64,000 bases of DNA, from NCBI GenBank assembly GCA_902620285.1, contig CACNHT010000001.1:45599-109598 (forward strand), read 5' to 3'. Source of the stretch: an uncultured Alphaproteobacteria bacterium. Its GTDB lineage: Bacteria; Pseudomonadota; Alphaproteobacteria; HIMB59; GCA-002718135. Under the pieces are notes generated by a model that saw only the letters and a program-made list of their open reading frames with translations, did no database searches and was not told where the DNA came from. A program made the position numbers and the translations under genes. The stretch's first letter is position 1. Each line of letters begins with the position of its first letter. This document shows positions 35,508-44,729 of this stretch, piece by piece.

Positions 35508-36557
35508 ATGAAGTATAGAAAACTAGGGACCACAAATTTAGACGTAAGCGTTATTTGTCTCGGTACCATGACGTGGGGAGAACAAAACAATCAGGATGAT
35601 GGCTTTAATCAAATGGATTATGCTGTTGAAAGAGGAGTAAATTTTTTTGATACAGCTGAGGTTTATTCCATACCAACCAGAGCTGAAACGTATGGCAAAA
35701 CAGAGGAAATTATTGGAAATTGGTTTGCTCAAAATAATAAAAGAAAAGATGTAATTTTGGCAACTAAAATTTGTGCAAAAAGTGAAGGTAACAACTGGAT
35801 AAGAGATGGGGGGCCCAATCTCATTTTTGATAAAAAAAATATTAATGCTGCAATTGATGGTAGTCTTAAAAGATTAAAGACTGATTATATTGATTTATAC
35901 CAACTTCACGCACCAGAAAGAAAAGTTCCAAAGTTTGGAAAATTAGATTTTGAATATGACCCAGAGGACTCATGGGTTGAGTTAGAAGAAGTCTTATATT
36001 GTCTTAAAGATTTAGTTAAGCAAGGAAAAGTAAGGCACATAGGTGTATCTAATGAAACACCTTGGGGTGTTATGAAATATATGAAATTATCAGAAGAAAA
36101 AAATTTACCGCGCATGATGTCTATTCAAAATGTTTATAGTTTAGTAAATAGAATTTTTGACATCCATAATTCTGAAGTTTCAATTAGAGAAAATTGTGGT
36201 TTACTTGCTTATTCACCTTTAGCAGGAGGAAGATTAAGTGGAAAATATATTGGTGGAAAAAATCCACCTAATACAAGATTTACATTATGGGCTAATCGCT
36301 TTGATAGACACAATACGATGAGAGGAGAACATGCAATTGAGAAATATGTTAATCTTGCTAAGAAGCATGGCATAGCCCCATCTACATTTGCTAATGCTTT
36401 TGTGAATGATCGTCCTTTTGTAACTAGTAACATTATTGGGGCCACAACAATGGATCAGCTTAAAGAAAATATCGATAGTATTGATATAACCTTAACTAAT
36501 GATATTTTAAAGGAGATTGAAGACATTCATCTTTATGATCCAAACCCTTGCGTGTAA
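35508..36557 (+). CDS. Tas-like NADP(H)-dependent aldo-keto reductase, copy 1
   Basis: 349 aa, (beta/alpha)8 barrel. The AKR tetrad is present: Asp and Tyr in FFDTAEVYS, Lys in ILATKICA, His in DLYQLHAPERK. The cofactor segment SPLAGGRLSGKY, followed by NIIGATTMDQLKENI near the end, is typical of the Tas/YghZ-like group. Substrate unknown. It is the first of two tandem copies, 18 nt apart. No Shine-Dalgarno; a promoter sits directly at the ATG. Confidence 0.92.
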   Translation: MKYRKLGTTNLDVSVICLGTMTWGEQNNQDDGFNQMDYAVERGVNFFDTAEVYSIPTRAETYGKTEEIIGNWFAQNNKRKDVILATKICAKSEGNNWIRDGGPNLIFDKKNINAAIDGSLKRLKTDYIDLYQLHAPERKVPKFGKLDFEYDPEDSWVELEEVLYCLKDLVKQGKVRHIGVSNETPWGVMKYMKLSEEKNLPRMMSIQNVYSLVNRIFDIHNSEVSIRENCGLLAYSPLAGGRLSGKYIGGKNPPNTRFTLWANRFDRHNTMRGEHAIEKYVNLAKKHGIAPSTFANAFVNDRPFVTSNIIGATTMDQLKENIDSIDITLTNDILKEIEDIHLYDPNPCV

Positions 36558-36575
36558 AAATTATGAATTTAAAAA

Positions 36576-37628
36576 ATGAAATATAGAAAATTAGGCAATA
36601 CAGATATTGATGTAAGTGTCATTTGTTTAGGTACAATGACTTTTGGTGAACAAAATAGTCAACAAGATGGTTTCGATCAAATGGATTATGCTGTTGAAAG
36701 AGGAGTGAATTTTTTTGATACTGCAGAACTATACGCAGTCATGCCTAGAAAAGAAACTTATGGTAAAACTGAGGAGATAGTTGGTAATTGGTTTCAAGAA
36801 AAGAAAAACAGAGATAAAATAATTCTAGCCTCAAAAATAGCCTCTAAATCAGATGGTCTTGAGTGGATTAGAGAAGGATCAAAAAATCTTGGTTTTGATA
36901 AAAAAAATATGAATGCTGCAATAGATGCAAGTCTTAAAAGATTAAAGACTGATTATATTGATTTATACCAATTACATTGGCCTGAGAGAAAAGTTCCAAA
37001 ATTTGGAATTTTAGATTTTGAATACGATGCCAGTGATAATGATTGGACTACCGTTGAAGAAGTTTTATATAACTTAGACCAGCTTGTAAAAGCAGGAAAG
37101 GTTAGATATGTAGGTTTATCTAATGAGACACCTTGGGGTGTTATGAAATATCTTCAATTATCTAAAGAAAAAAATTTACCACGCATGATGTCTATCCAGA
37201 ATGTTTATAGTTTAGTAAATAGAATTTTTGACATCCATAATTCCGAAGTATCAATCAGAGAGAATTGTGGCTTACTAGCTTATTCACCTTTAGCAGGAGG
37301 AAGATTAAGTGGAAAATATATTGGAGGTAAAAATCCAAAAAAAGCAAGGTATACTCTTTGGCCAAGAAGATTTTCAAGACACCATACTGAAAGAGGTGAA
37401 CATGCTATTGAACAATATGTTAATCTTGCGCATAAACTTGGTATAGCTCCATCTACATTTGCCAATGCTTTTGTGAATGATCGTCCCTTTGTAACAAGCA
37501 ATATTATTGGAGCAACAACAATGGAACAACTTAAAGAAAACATCGATAGTATTGATATTACTTTATCTAAAGAAGTTTTAAAAGAGATTGAAGATATTCA
37601 TTTATCAGACCCAAACCCATGTGTTTAG
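36576..37628 (+). CDS. Tas-like NADP(H)-dependent aldo-keto reductase, copy 2
   Basis: 350 aa. Same tetrad as copy 1 (FFDTAELYA, ILASKIAS, DLYQLHWPERK). From EKNLPRMMSIQ to SGKYIGGKNP, 57 consecutive residues are identical to copy 1 while the N-terminal third differs at roughly every third position. This points to tandem duplication with later homogenisation of the centre. It ends 4 nt inside the convergent asnB gene. Likely co-transcribed with copy 1. Confidence 0.92.
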   Translation: MKYRKLGNTDIDVSVICLGTMTFGEQNSQQDGFDQMDYAVERGVNFFDTAELYAVMPRKETYGKTEEIVGNWFQEKKNRDKIILASKIASKSDGLEWIREGSKNLGFDKKNMNAAIDASLKRLKTDYIDLYQLHWPERKVPKFGILDFEYDASDNDWTTVEEVLYNLDQLVKAGKVRYVGLSNETPWGVMKYLQLSKEKNLPRMMSIQNVYSLVNRIFDIHNSEVSIRENCGLLAYSPLAGGRLSGKYIGGKNPKKARYTLWPRRFSRHHTERGEHAIEQYVNLAHKLGIAPSTFANAFVNDRPFVTSNIIGATTMEQLKENIDSIDITLSKEVLKEIEDIHLSDPNPCV

Positions 37629-39511
37629 CAGTTTAATAAATTATTTTTTTCTTCAACTTTTAAATTAATATCTATTGATTCATATTTTTTTTTGAAACCT
37701 TTTTTCATTAAATAATATTTACATAGCAACCATATTTTGTCTAAATTTTGTTTATTAATAAAATCATGATTAATATTTTTAAATTTAAAAATATTACTTT
37801 CTCTAAATTCATTTTCATTAATGGTTTCAGAAATTAATTTTATAGTATTTTCATCATAATTAACATTTTGAATATTTAGACCTTGTTTAAATTGTTGAGA
37901 ATACATTGTGTTAGGAAAATAATCTTTAAAAGCTTCTCTTAATATTGATTTTGTGAATCCCTTCTTTAGCTTATTAGAACTACTTAAAGCTAATCCAAAT
38001 AACCTTACATTATTATCTAAAAAAGGCATTCTAACTTCCACCGAATTTGACATTGATGCTCTATCCCACTTATTTAAAAAAAATTGAAACCAACCACAAT
38101 AAGACATTAAATAAGTAAAACATAATTCATAAGGAAAATTTTCTAAATCATCTAAATCATCATTAATAATTTGATTACTCCCATCAAAATTACCTATATG
38201 TAAATAGTTTCTAAAACCAAAATTTAAGTCCGGTGTTGCTCTAAAAGATATTGGAGCAATCTCCTGTTCACCTAAACCAAATAATCTTTTAAATTTATTT
38301 ATATTTTGAGTTTTGCCAAATTTATTTATTGTTTTAAAATTATTAGCAATACTATTATAAATATCTACAGATAATTCTGGTATCCATTGTGGATATCCTA
38401 AAAACTCATCTGCACCGTGACCATCTAGACTTACTCTAATACCTTTTTCTTTTTGTTTTTTATATAATTCAAATTGGATAAAGTATTCTTCTACTACTTC
38501 AAGAGATGAAACAAGATCCATTGTTTTATCTGCTGTCATTTTTTTAAAATTAACTATTTGGTAATTTCTTTTAAATTTTTTTGATAGTTGAACTGCATCA
38601 TCTTTAGTTTTCATTTCTTCATAATCCATTATAATTGGGTTTAGATCTAAATCATCCTTAACTAATTTTTCTTTTTTTTGTATTAAATTCATTAATGAAA
38701 AAATAGCGGAAGAATCCAAGCCACCACTTAGTGAAGTTCCAGTTTTAACATCGCTGTTTAATCTTAATTTAGTAGACTCATAGAGAAGATTAAAATAATC
38801 ATGAACATTTTCTCTAAACCCTGAATTGATTTTTGGTAAATTTTTAAGAGGATAGTCCCATCTAAGTATTTTTTTTTCTAAATTATTTAAATTTACTTTT
38901 AGATATCTTCCTTGTGTAAGTTGATTAATATTTTTAAATATTGTCTTAGAGCAATTATTAAGAGTAGAAAAGTTTATACCCAAATTATTATTATCAAATT
39001 CAATAGTATTTTCTAATGCGTAAAAGGCCTTTATTTCGGAACTGAATGCAAAAAAATTATTATTATCAAAAACATAACAAGGCTTATATCCAATACCATC
39101 TCTACAAATTATTACTTCATTATTCTTTTTGTCTAATATTGCAAAAGACCATTCTCCATTAAATTTTTGAAATGAATCAACACCCCATTCTTTATATGCA
39201 TTAAGAACAACCTCAGTATCTGAATTTGAATAAAATTTATATTTCTTAAGTATTAGTTCTTCTCTCAAAGTTTTATAATTATAAATTTCTCCATTATAAA
39301 TAATCCAATATCTCCCATCCACAGACATAGGTTGTGAGCCAAGATTTGACGTGTCGATGATAGACAACCTAGTATGACCAAGTAAAAGATTTTTATGATT
39401 AATGAAACCACGATCATCTGGCCCTCTATGATCTAAAAGCGCATTCATTTTTATGATTTTTGAAAAATCTGTTTTAGATTTTTTAAATATTATTCCATTA
39501 ATTCCGCACAT
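37625..39511 (-). CDS. asnB: Glutamine-hydrolysing asparagine synthetase
   Basis: 628 aa. The N-terminal Ntn glutaminase begins MCGINGIIF, with Cys2 as nucleophile, then LDHRGPDDRGF, LGHTRLSIIDTSNLGSQP and YNGEIYNYKTLREEL. The C-terminal synthetase ATP-binding loop is GTSLSGGLDSSAIFSL (about 250-265), then VSLDGHGADEFLGYP and NSVEVRMPFLDNNVRLF. Several AsnB-like enzymes instead amidate surface sugars or peptides, and its neighbour is a small-molecule kinase-like gene, so asparagine as product is likely but not certain. One-base overlap with that neighbour. Confidence 0.88.
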   Translation of the reverse strand: MCGINGIIFKKSKTDFSKIIKMNALLDHRGPDDRGFINHKNLLLGHTRLSIIDTSNLGSQPMSVDGRYWIIYNGEIYNYKTLREELILKKYKFYSNSDTEVVLNAYKEWGVDSFQKFNGEWSFAILDKKNNEVIICRDGIGYKPCYVFDNNNFFAFSSEIKAFYALENTIEFDNNNLGINFSTLNNCSKTIFKNINQLTQGRYLKVNLNNLEKKILRWDYPLKNLPKINSGFRENVHDYFNLLYESTKLRLNSDVKTGTSLSGGLDSSAIFSLMNLIQKKEKLVKDDLDLNPIIMDYEEMKTKDDAVQLSKKFKRNYQIVNFKKMTADKTMDLVSSLEVVEEYFIQFELYKKQKEKGIRVSLDGHGADEFLGYPQWIPELSVDIYNSIANNFKTINKFGKTQNINKFKRLFGLGEQEIAPISFRATPDLNFGFRNYLHIGNFDGSNQIINDDLDDLENFPYELCFTYLMSYCGWFQFFLNKWDRASMSNSVEVRMPFLDNNVRLFGLALSSSNKLKKGFTKSILREAFKDYFPNTMYSQQFKQGLNIQNVNYDENTIKLISETINENEFRESNIFKFKNINHDFINKQNLDKIWLLCKYYLMKKGFKKKYESIDINLKVEEKNNLLNC

Positions 39512-40386
39512 TATATTTTAATTCTTTCAAGTAGCATTCGCACATCTTCAATATAGCTTCTATCCCATAGATAAACATTTAATAGTGAATAATATAATTG
39601 ATAAATTGGCTCATATTCTAAATAATATTTATCAATCTTGATGTAATCATTGTATTTATCTAAAAAATTATCGTCTATAAAGTTTGGGTTAAACCATCTT
39701 AAATAAGATATTTCTAATTCATTATGACCATAAAAAGATCCTGGGTCAATTAAACCTGCAAACTTTTTGTTTTTAAAAAGTATATTTCCTTCCCATAAGT
39801 CGCCATGTAATAGTGATGACCTTGGATTGTTTGGAATAAAATTATCTATTTTTTTGATTAATAAATCAATTTTAGTGTTAATTGCTTTATCCATAGGTTT
39901 ATTTTTATTAACTAAATCAAAAATGTAATATAATCTCTTATGTAAATAGAACTCCTTCCAATTTTTTGACATTGAATTAATTTGTTTTAAACCACCAATC
40001 TGTGTGTCAAAACTAAAACCATAATTTGAACTATTCAATGAGTGAATAGAAACTATGGCATTTAAAAAATCATCGTTTGTTTGATTTGGTTGATCATTAT
40101 TATTATCTATAAATGTCATTATTAGAAATCTATCATTATGGTTAATAATGCTTGGAAAATAATTAAATTTTTTTTTATTAAAAAAAAGAAGGTTGTCTGT
40201 TTCAGATTTTATTGCATTAAATTTATCATTTTTTTTGTAATAATATTTAACAATAAACTCTTTTTTATCATCTGTGATAATTTTTAAACAATTAATACCA
40301 AAAGAATCTGATAATAACTTGCTATCTATAATTTTTTTATTATCTAAAAGTTCTTCAATTTCTAAAATGATATCTTGCTCAATCAT
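39511..40386 (-). CDS. Fructosamine kinase-family phosphotransferase
   Basis: 291 aa, aminoglycoside-phosphotransferase/protein-kinase-like fold. SLLHGDLWEGNILFKNKKFA carries the catalytic Asp (HGDLW-GN), then GLIDPGSFYGHNELEISYLR with the metal-binding Asp, which is the fructosamine-3-kinase pattern. The N-terminal lobe has FIVKYYYKKNDKF with the likely ATP lysine. It would phosphorylate glycated amines or a similar sugar-amine. Overlaps asnB by one base, and its start lies only 5 nt from the divergent DUF3429 start. Confidence 0.88.
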   Translation of the reverse strand: MIEQDIILEIEELLDNKKIIDSKLLSDSFGINCLKIITDDKKEFIVKYYYKKNDKFNAIKSETDNLLFFNKKKFNYFPSIINHNDRFLIMTFIDNNNDQPNQTNDDFLNAIVSIHSLNSSNYGFSFDTQIGGLKQINSMSKNWKEFYLHKRLYYIFDLVNKNKPMDKAINTKIDLLIKKIDNFIPNNPRSSLLHGDLWEGNILFKNKKFAGLIDPGSFYGHNELEISYLRWFNPNFIDDNFLDKYNDYIKIDKYYLEYEPIYQLYYSLLNVYLWDRSYIEDVRMLLERIKI

Positions 40387-40391
40387 ACCAC

Positions 40392-40823
40392 ATGTCCAAA
40401 AAAATTAATTTTCAATTTCTAATTTCCTATTTCGGATTAATACCATATGTTTTAACTTTTTTAGATAAATACTATTTTTTAACAGTTGAGGAAGAAGACC
40501 TGCTTAATTTTGTTACTTACTATAGTCTAATTATAATCGTTTTTATTGGATCAATAAACTGGGATTTAAAAAATAATCCACCCACTCACATAGTTGTATA
40601 CGGTTTTTTGCCAAGCTTATTTGCTGTAATAATTATTATATTAAATCTTTTTAATATAAATATTTTAATAATATTTATTTTAATAATTTTACTATTGCTA
40701 ACTCAGTTATTTTTCGACTATATTATTTTATTTGCAAATGAAACAAATAAAAAGGCATTTTACTATCTCAGACTACCTTTAACTGTTTTAATTATAATAT
40801 TTTTATTTCTTATTTTATTGTAA
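40392..40823 (+). CDS. DUF3429 membrane protein
   Basis: 143 aa with four to five hydrophobic helices. Starts FLISYFGLIPYVLTFLDKY, has TYYSLIIIVFIGSINWDLKN and ends with YYLRLPLTVLIIIFLF, matching the DUF3429 pattern (a glycine/proline start, an F-x-G-x-x-W helix and the L-R-x-x-L-T end). Function unknown. Both ends are compressed: 5 nt to the divergent start and a 14-nt convergent overlap with the asparaginase gene. Confidence 0.8.
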   Translation: MSKKINFQFLISYFGLIPYVLTFLDKYYFLTVEEEDLLNFVTYYSLIIIVFIGSINWDLKNNPPTHIVVYGFLPSLFAVIIIILNLFNINILIIFILIILLLLTQLFFDYIILFANETNKKAFYYLRLPLTVLIIIFLFLILL

Positions 40824-41805
40824 CGCTGATACGGCCAATATTTCTGCCTGCATGATTCTGTAGTTCAAATTTTTCTTTTTTTTCTAAGTATTTTAACTCT
40901 TGCTTTTTCATAATTTTTAATTTTTTAAAAATATTAAGTATAGAAATAGGAATCGCTCTTTCATTTCCATCTGTAATTTTAATTACCCCACTAATTTCTT
41001 TTTGAATATCAATAAATAAAAAAACACCTTCAGCTCCACTTTTACAAAATATTTTTCCCTTTGAGGCTTTCATAACTTTAGTATCAAAACTTGTAGTTCC
41101 TCCTATAAATTCAGGATTTTCTAAAACTGAATTAATCAAAGTTTTGACTTCTTCAGTATAATCATAACTATTTTTGTAACTTTTGATCAAATTATTTAAT
41201 GCCTTTGAAATAGATTTAATTTTAAATGAATATTGTGGTGCACTACAACCATCTAGAGAAAAATTTTGCTTTGATAATTTAGTTTCTGTAAATTTGTTGA
41301 AAACTTTTCTAATATTTTTTTGATGAGTGTGATTATAATCTAGATAGTTTTTGATACTCTGATTATTAATCAAACAACTTGATAACATAGCTAAGTGCTT
41401 TCCAGCACAATTATTATATAATTCGTTAAATTTTTCTCTAGAATATATTATTTTTTCAAAAGCTCTTTTATCTAGTGGTCCATGTATACCACATTGTAAA
41501 TTTATTGTTTTTAACTTTATTTTTGAAATCCATTTTTTTAATTCTCTTATATGAATTTTTTCTCCTTTGTGTGATGCACATGCTAAAGCTATATGTTTAT
41601 TATTTAATTTATAATTTTTTATGGCATTTGACATTGCAAAAGGAATAGCTTGAAATATTTTAATTGATGATCGAGGAAAAAAAAATTCATTATCATTATT
41701 TGTAGACAATAGATTTTTACCATGGACATTTGTTACTAAAGCTTTAACTTGGTGGGTACTTTCAACTTTCTTGCCCCTAATAAAATTTACGTGAATTTTA
41801 GTCAC
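40810..41805 (-). CDS. Asparaginase II-family protein (PF06089 type)
   Basis: 331 aa. Family features: VNFIRGKKVESTHQVKALV at the N-terminus, FFPRSSIKIFQAIPFAMSNA with the beta-lactamase-like SxxK-type segment, IALACASHKGEKIHIRELKKW, CGIHGPLDKRA, YNNCAGKHLAMLSSC, LDGCSAPQYSFKIKSI and IFCKSGAEGVFLFID. These match the Rhizobium-type L-asparaginase family. The presence of asnB nearby gives opposing asparagine reactions in one neighbourhood, though on separate transcripts. Ends 14 nt inside DUF3429. Confidence 0.88.
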   Translation of the reverse strand: MTKIHVNFIRGKKVESTHQVKALVTNVHGKNLLSTNNDNEFFFPRSSIKIFQAIPFAMSNAIKNYKLNNKHIALACASHKGEKIHIRELKKWISKIKLKTINLQCGIHGPLDKRAFEKIIYSREKFNELYNNCAGKHLAMLSSCLINNQSIKNYLDYNHTHQKNIRKVFNKFTETKLSKQNFSLDGCSAPQYSFKIKSISKALNNLIKSYKNSYDYTEEVKTLINSVLENPEFIGGTTSFDTKVMKASKGKIFCKSGAEGVFLFIDIQKEISGVIKITDGNERAIPISILNIFKKLKIMKKQELKYLEKKEKFELQNHAGRNIGRISVTIK

Positions 41806-41829
41806 GTATAATGTTATACAATAATGAAT

Positions 41830-42459
41830 TTATTTTTGCTTAAAAAAAGATTTAATAAATGTAAATAAATTTAGGAAAGATCCATACTTTCCAAAAAATA
41901 TTACGTCCTTTTCAGTAATACTTAAACAGACACAGCCTGTATCATTTGATGCTATAGGGGTATGTTTTATTTTTTGGTCATTTATCTGAATATCTCCCTT
42001 ATAGTATTCACCATATTCATCACAGAAACTGCCTTCTAAAACTAATATATACTCTTTTCCACCATGGGAGTGCAGTGGTACGGAAACTCCAGGATCCATT
42101 TTTATTAATTTTAATTCATCTTTATCATCAATAGATGCAGTAAATTCATTGAAACCTTTATAAACTTGTTTCCAATTTAGATTGTTTAGGTCTCCAAAAA
42201 AGTTGGTAACTGGATCCCTAAAATTTGATTCAGATTTAGGATTTTTACTATTAATGCAGTCTGTATATTTCAAGTTTTTAGTTGGAATGTTTTCATTATC
42301 CAATAGATTTTCACCCAACATATCTTCAAAAGTACTGCCAATTTTGGAGGCGTTTGAATTTAGTTGTAAATAAGTAGATGCGAATAGTGACTTTGCTGGA
42401 CCTAAAATTCCCGATGCAAAATCGAATATAAGCTGATTTTTAACTACTGTTCCGTTCAT
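41830..42459 (-). CDS. ChrR-like cupin anti-sigma factor lacking the zinc motif
   Basis: 209 aa, coupled to the ECF sigma gene by a 4-nt overlap. In Rhodobacter ChrR, an N-terminal zinc-binding anti-sigma domain holds RpoE and a C-terminal cupin is needed to sense singlet oxygen. Here the cupin ligands keep exact ChrR spacing: H130, H132, E136 and H166. The N-terminal helices align (DFASGILGPAKSLFASTYLQ), but the zinc motif H-x3-C-x2-C reads Y30, N34, A37, and no early His is present. The anti-sigma domain must therefore fold without this zinc or have changed function. Confidence 0.85.
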   Translation of the reverse strand: MNGTVVKNQLIFDFASGILGPAKSLFASTYLQLNSNASKIGSTFEDMLGENLLDNENIPTKNLKYTDCINSKNPKSESNFRDPVTNFFGDLNNLNWKQVYKGFNEFTASIDDKDELKLIKMDPGVSVPLHSHGGKEYILVLEGSFCDEYGEYYKGDIQINDQKIKHTPIASNDTGCVCLSITEKDVIFFGKYGSFLNLFTFIKSFFKQK

Positions 42460-42992
42460 CTTAAAAATCCCTGCATTTTCGTTAAAATATGTCTTATTCT
42501 AGATTTAACTGTGCCTAAAGGAATTTCAAGTTCATCTGCAATTTTTTTATGACTTTTATTTTCAAAAAAGTTCATTTTAATCATTATTTTCTGCTGTTCA
42601 TCGAGTTCATTATTTATCCTTTCTATTTGTTTTTTTGCTTCATTTTCTTCAAGAGGGTCAACTTCTCTATCTTGGTATAAAAATTCTCGTATATCTTCTT
42701 CTTTAAAATTTATTTTTGAATTTTTCCTGAAAAAGTCTATTTTTTTGTTTCTCGCAATAGTAAATATCCAGGTTGAAAGAGCTGATTTTCTAGAATCATA
42801 GAGGTTTGATTTTACCCAAACAGTACTTAAAACTTCCTGAGTTAATTCCTCAGAACTCTCAATTTTAATATTATTTTGAATAAAATAAGCATTTATTTTT
42901 GGAGCAAAAAAATCAAAGATTTCCGAAAAAGCCATTTCGTCGCGGTCAATTCGAATCCTTTTCATCAAGTTATCTAGGTATGATTTTTCCAT
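42456..42992 (-). CDS. rpoE: ECF sigma factor, RpoE/ChrR (ECF11) type
   Basis: 178 aa, two-domain ECF sigma. Region 2: FSEIFDFFAPKINAYFIQNN, then SSEELTQEVLSTVWVK and STWIFTIARNKKIDFFRK. Region 4: LDEQQKIMIKMNFFENKSHK and ADELEIPLGTVKSRIRH. Its pairing with a ChrR-like cupin protein places it in the alphaproteobacterial singlet-oxygen response group, which suits an organism with carotenoids and light exposure. I see no TGATC element in front of its own gene, so autoregulation is not evident. A TGATCC element does precede rpoH at 61601. Confidence 0.9.
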   Translation of the reverse strand: MEKSYLDNLMKRIRIDRDEMAFSEIFDFFAPKINAYFIQNNIKIESSEELTQEVLSTVWVKSNLYDSRKSALSTWIFTIARNKKIDFFRKNSKINFKEEDIREFLYQDREVDPLEENEAKKQIERINNELDEQQKIMIKMNFFENKSHKKIADELEIPLGTVKSRIRHILTKMQGFLR

Positions 42993-43061
42993 AATTTAAA
43001 AAGACTGCTTCATTGATTAAACACTCTTAACTAATTGCATAAGATATACTAAAAGAAGTAA

Positions 43062-43535
43062 TTGATGAAAATTTTTCTCAAGTTTTTAATAGTGCTATAT
43101 GTAGCACTTCCTAGTGCCCTGAATGCTTTAGAAGTAGGTAAATGGTCTTTTGAGAAGGCTGATGAGTATTGCTATATTGGCAGCTTAGCAAAAGAAACAG
43201 ATTTATCAAGCGATAAGAAAAGAGGAGACTTCTATGTTTTAGTTTATAAAAATATAGGCAATCCAGACACTGTAGTTCAAATAGAGGCTGGTTATAGTTA
43301 TAAAGTTCCCTCTGATATTATTATCAGTATAGATAGGGGAGAGTACAAATTTTATACAACTGAAGATTTGCCTACTGCTGCATGGACAGAAGAAGATTCA
43401 AAAGTAATTTTTGCTATGAAAAAAGGACTAGAGCTTAAGGTTACAGGTGAGTCTTCAAGGGGCACAATCACTAATGATACTTATACACTTAATGGATTTA
43501 CAGCAGCGTATAATCAGTTAATAAACGATTGTTAA
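43062..43535 (+). CDS. IalB-like secreted protein
   Basis: 157 aa. Signal peptide residues 1-22 (MMKIFLKFLIVLYVALPSAL, cleavage near NA/LE). The mature part resembles the invasion-associated locus B family of alphaproteobacteria: VGKWSFEKADEYCYIGSLAK, FYVLVYKNIGNPDTVVQIEA, IFAMKKGLELKVTGESSRGT, and a C-terminal Cys after FTAAYNQLINDC, likely disulfide-paired with the early Cys. Role outside pathogens unknown. Its stop is immediately followed by the argG ATG. Divergent from rpoE with a 69-nt gap; a TATACT hexamer about 12 nt before the ATG may be its -10. Confidence 0.75.
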   Translation: MMKIFLKFLIVLYVALPSALNALEVGKWSFEKADEYCYIGSLAKETDLSSDKKRGDFYVLVYKNIGNPDTVVQIEAGYSYKVPSDIIISIDRGEYKFYTTEDLPTAAWTEEDSKVIFAMKKGLELKVTGESSRGTITNDTYTLNGFTAAYNQLINDC

Positions 43536-44723
43536 ATGCCTAAGAAAATTGTTTTAGCTTACTCAGGCGGATTAGATACAAGTGTTATTCTCAAGTGGCT
43601 TCAAAATAAATATAAATGCCCCGTAGTTACTTTCACAGCAGATATTGGTCAAGGAGAAGAACTTTCACCGATTGAAACAAAAGCAAAAAACTTAGGTGTT
43701 GAAGAAATATTTATTGAAAATTTACAGGAAGAATTTGTTAGAGATTATGTTTTTCCAATGTTTAGAGCTAACGCTCTTTACGAGGGTACATACTTGTTAG
43801 GTACAGCTATAGCCAGACCCTTAATTGCAAAAAGGCAAATTGAAATAGCTAAAATTGTAGGAGCAGATGCTGTGGCGCATGGAGCTACTGGTAAAGGCAA
43901 TGATCAAGTTAGATTTGAACTTGGATACTATGCAAATAATCCTAAAATCGAAGTTATAGCACCTTGGCGAGATTGGGAATTCAATTCAAGAAATGATTTA
44001 TTAGATTATGCAGAAAAAAATCAGATAACAGTACCAAAAGATAAAATGGGTGAGCCTCCATTTAGTACAGATGCAAATCTTCTTCATACTTCTTCTGAAG
44101 GTAAACTTCTTGAAGATCCTTGGCTTGAACCACCTGAACATATCTTTTCTAGAACAAAATCCATTGAAGATACTCCAGATAAAGCAGATGATATAATAAT
44201 TACTTTTGAAAACGGCGACCCGGTTTCTATAAATGAAAAGAGACTAAAACCTCACGAAATTCTTACAAGACTAAATTCTATAGCTGGAAGTCACGGAGTA
44301 GGAAGAATAGATATTGTAGAAAATAGATTTGTTGGAATGAAATCAAGAGGGGTTTATGAAACACCAGGTGGAACAATATTATTAGATGCTAGAAGGGCGA
44401 TAGAAAGTATTACTTTAGATAAGGGAGAGGCACATATTAAAGATGAATTGATGCCAAAATATGCTGAAGTCATTTATAATGGTTTTTGGTTTTCTTCTGA
44501 GAGAAAATCAATGCAAAAATTGATAGATTCAATGTCACACAAAGTTAATGGTGATGTCAAAATTAAAATATTTAAAGGTAATGTAATTATATTGGGCAGA
44601 AGATCAAGCAACTCTCTGTATGACAATTCATTAGTTTCTTTTGATGAAGTAGGTGAGTATAATCAAAAGGATGCAGAAGGGTTTATTAAAATAAACTCAA
44701 TAAGACTCCGTAAAAATAATTAA
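43536..44723 (+). CDS. argG: Argininosuccinate synthase
   Basis: 395 aa. Joins citrulline and aspartate in arginine synthesis. ATP pyrophosphatase loop [19 protein letters not shown] (4-22), then [52 protein letters not shown] and [20 protein letters not shown]. Full length. Starts directly after the IalB-like stop with no gap, so it depends on that transcript. Confidence 0.97.
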   Translation: MPKKIVLAYSGGLDTSVILKWLQNKYKCPVVTFTADIGQGEELSPIETKAKNLGVEEIFIENLQEEFVRDYVFPMFRANALYEGTYLLGTAIARPLIAKRQIEIAKIVGADAVAHGATGKGNDQVRFELGYYANNPKIEVIAPWRDWEFNSRNDLLDYAEKNQITVPKDKMGEPPFSTDANLLHTSSEGKLLEDPWLEPPEHIFSRTKSIEDTPDKADDIIITFENGDPVSINEKRLKPHEILTRLNSIAGSHGVGRIDIVENRFVGMKSRGVYETPGGTILLDARRAIESITLDKGEAHIKDELMPKYAEVIYNGFWFSSERKSMQKLIDSMSHKVNGDVKIKIFKGNVIILGRRSSNSLYDNSLVSFDEVGEYNQKDAEGFIKINSIRLRKNN

Positions 44724-44729
44724 TATTCT

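Noticed and set aside
42993-43061. ECF-type promoter (TGATTA ... TAAGA) in front of the IalB-like gene and rpoE
   Set aside because: The spacing is 20-21 bp and the -35 lacks TGATC, so it does not meet the expected pattern on either strand.
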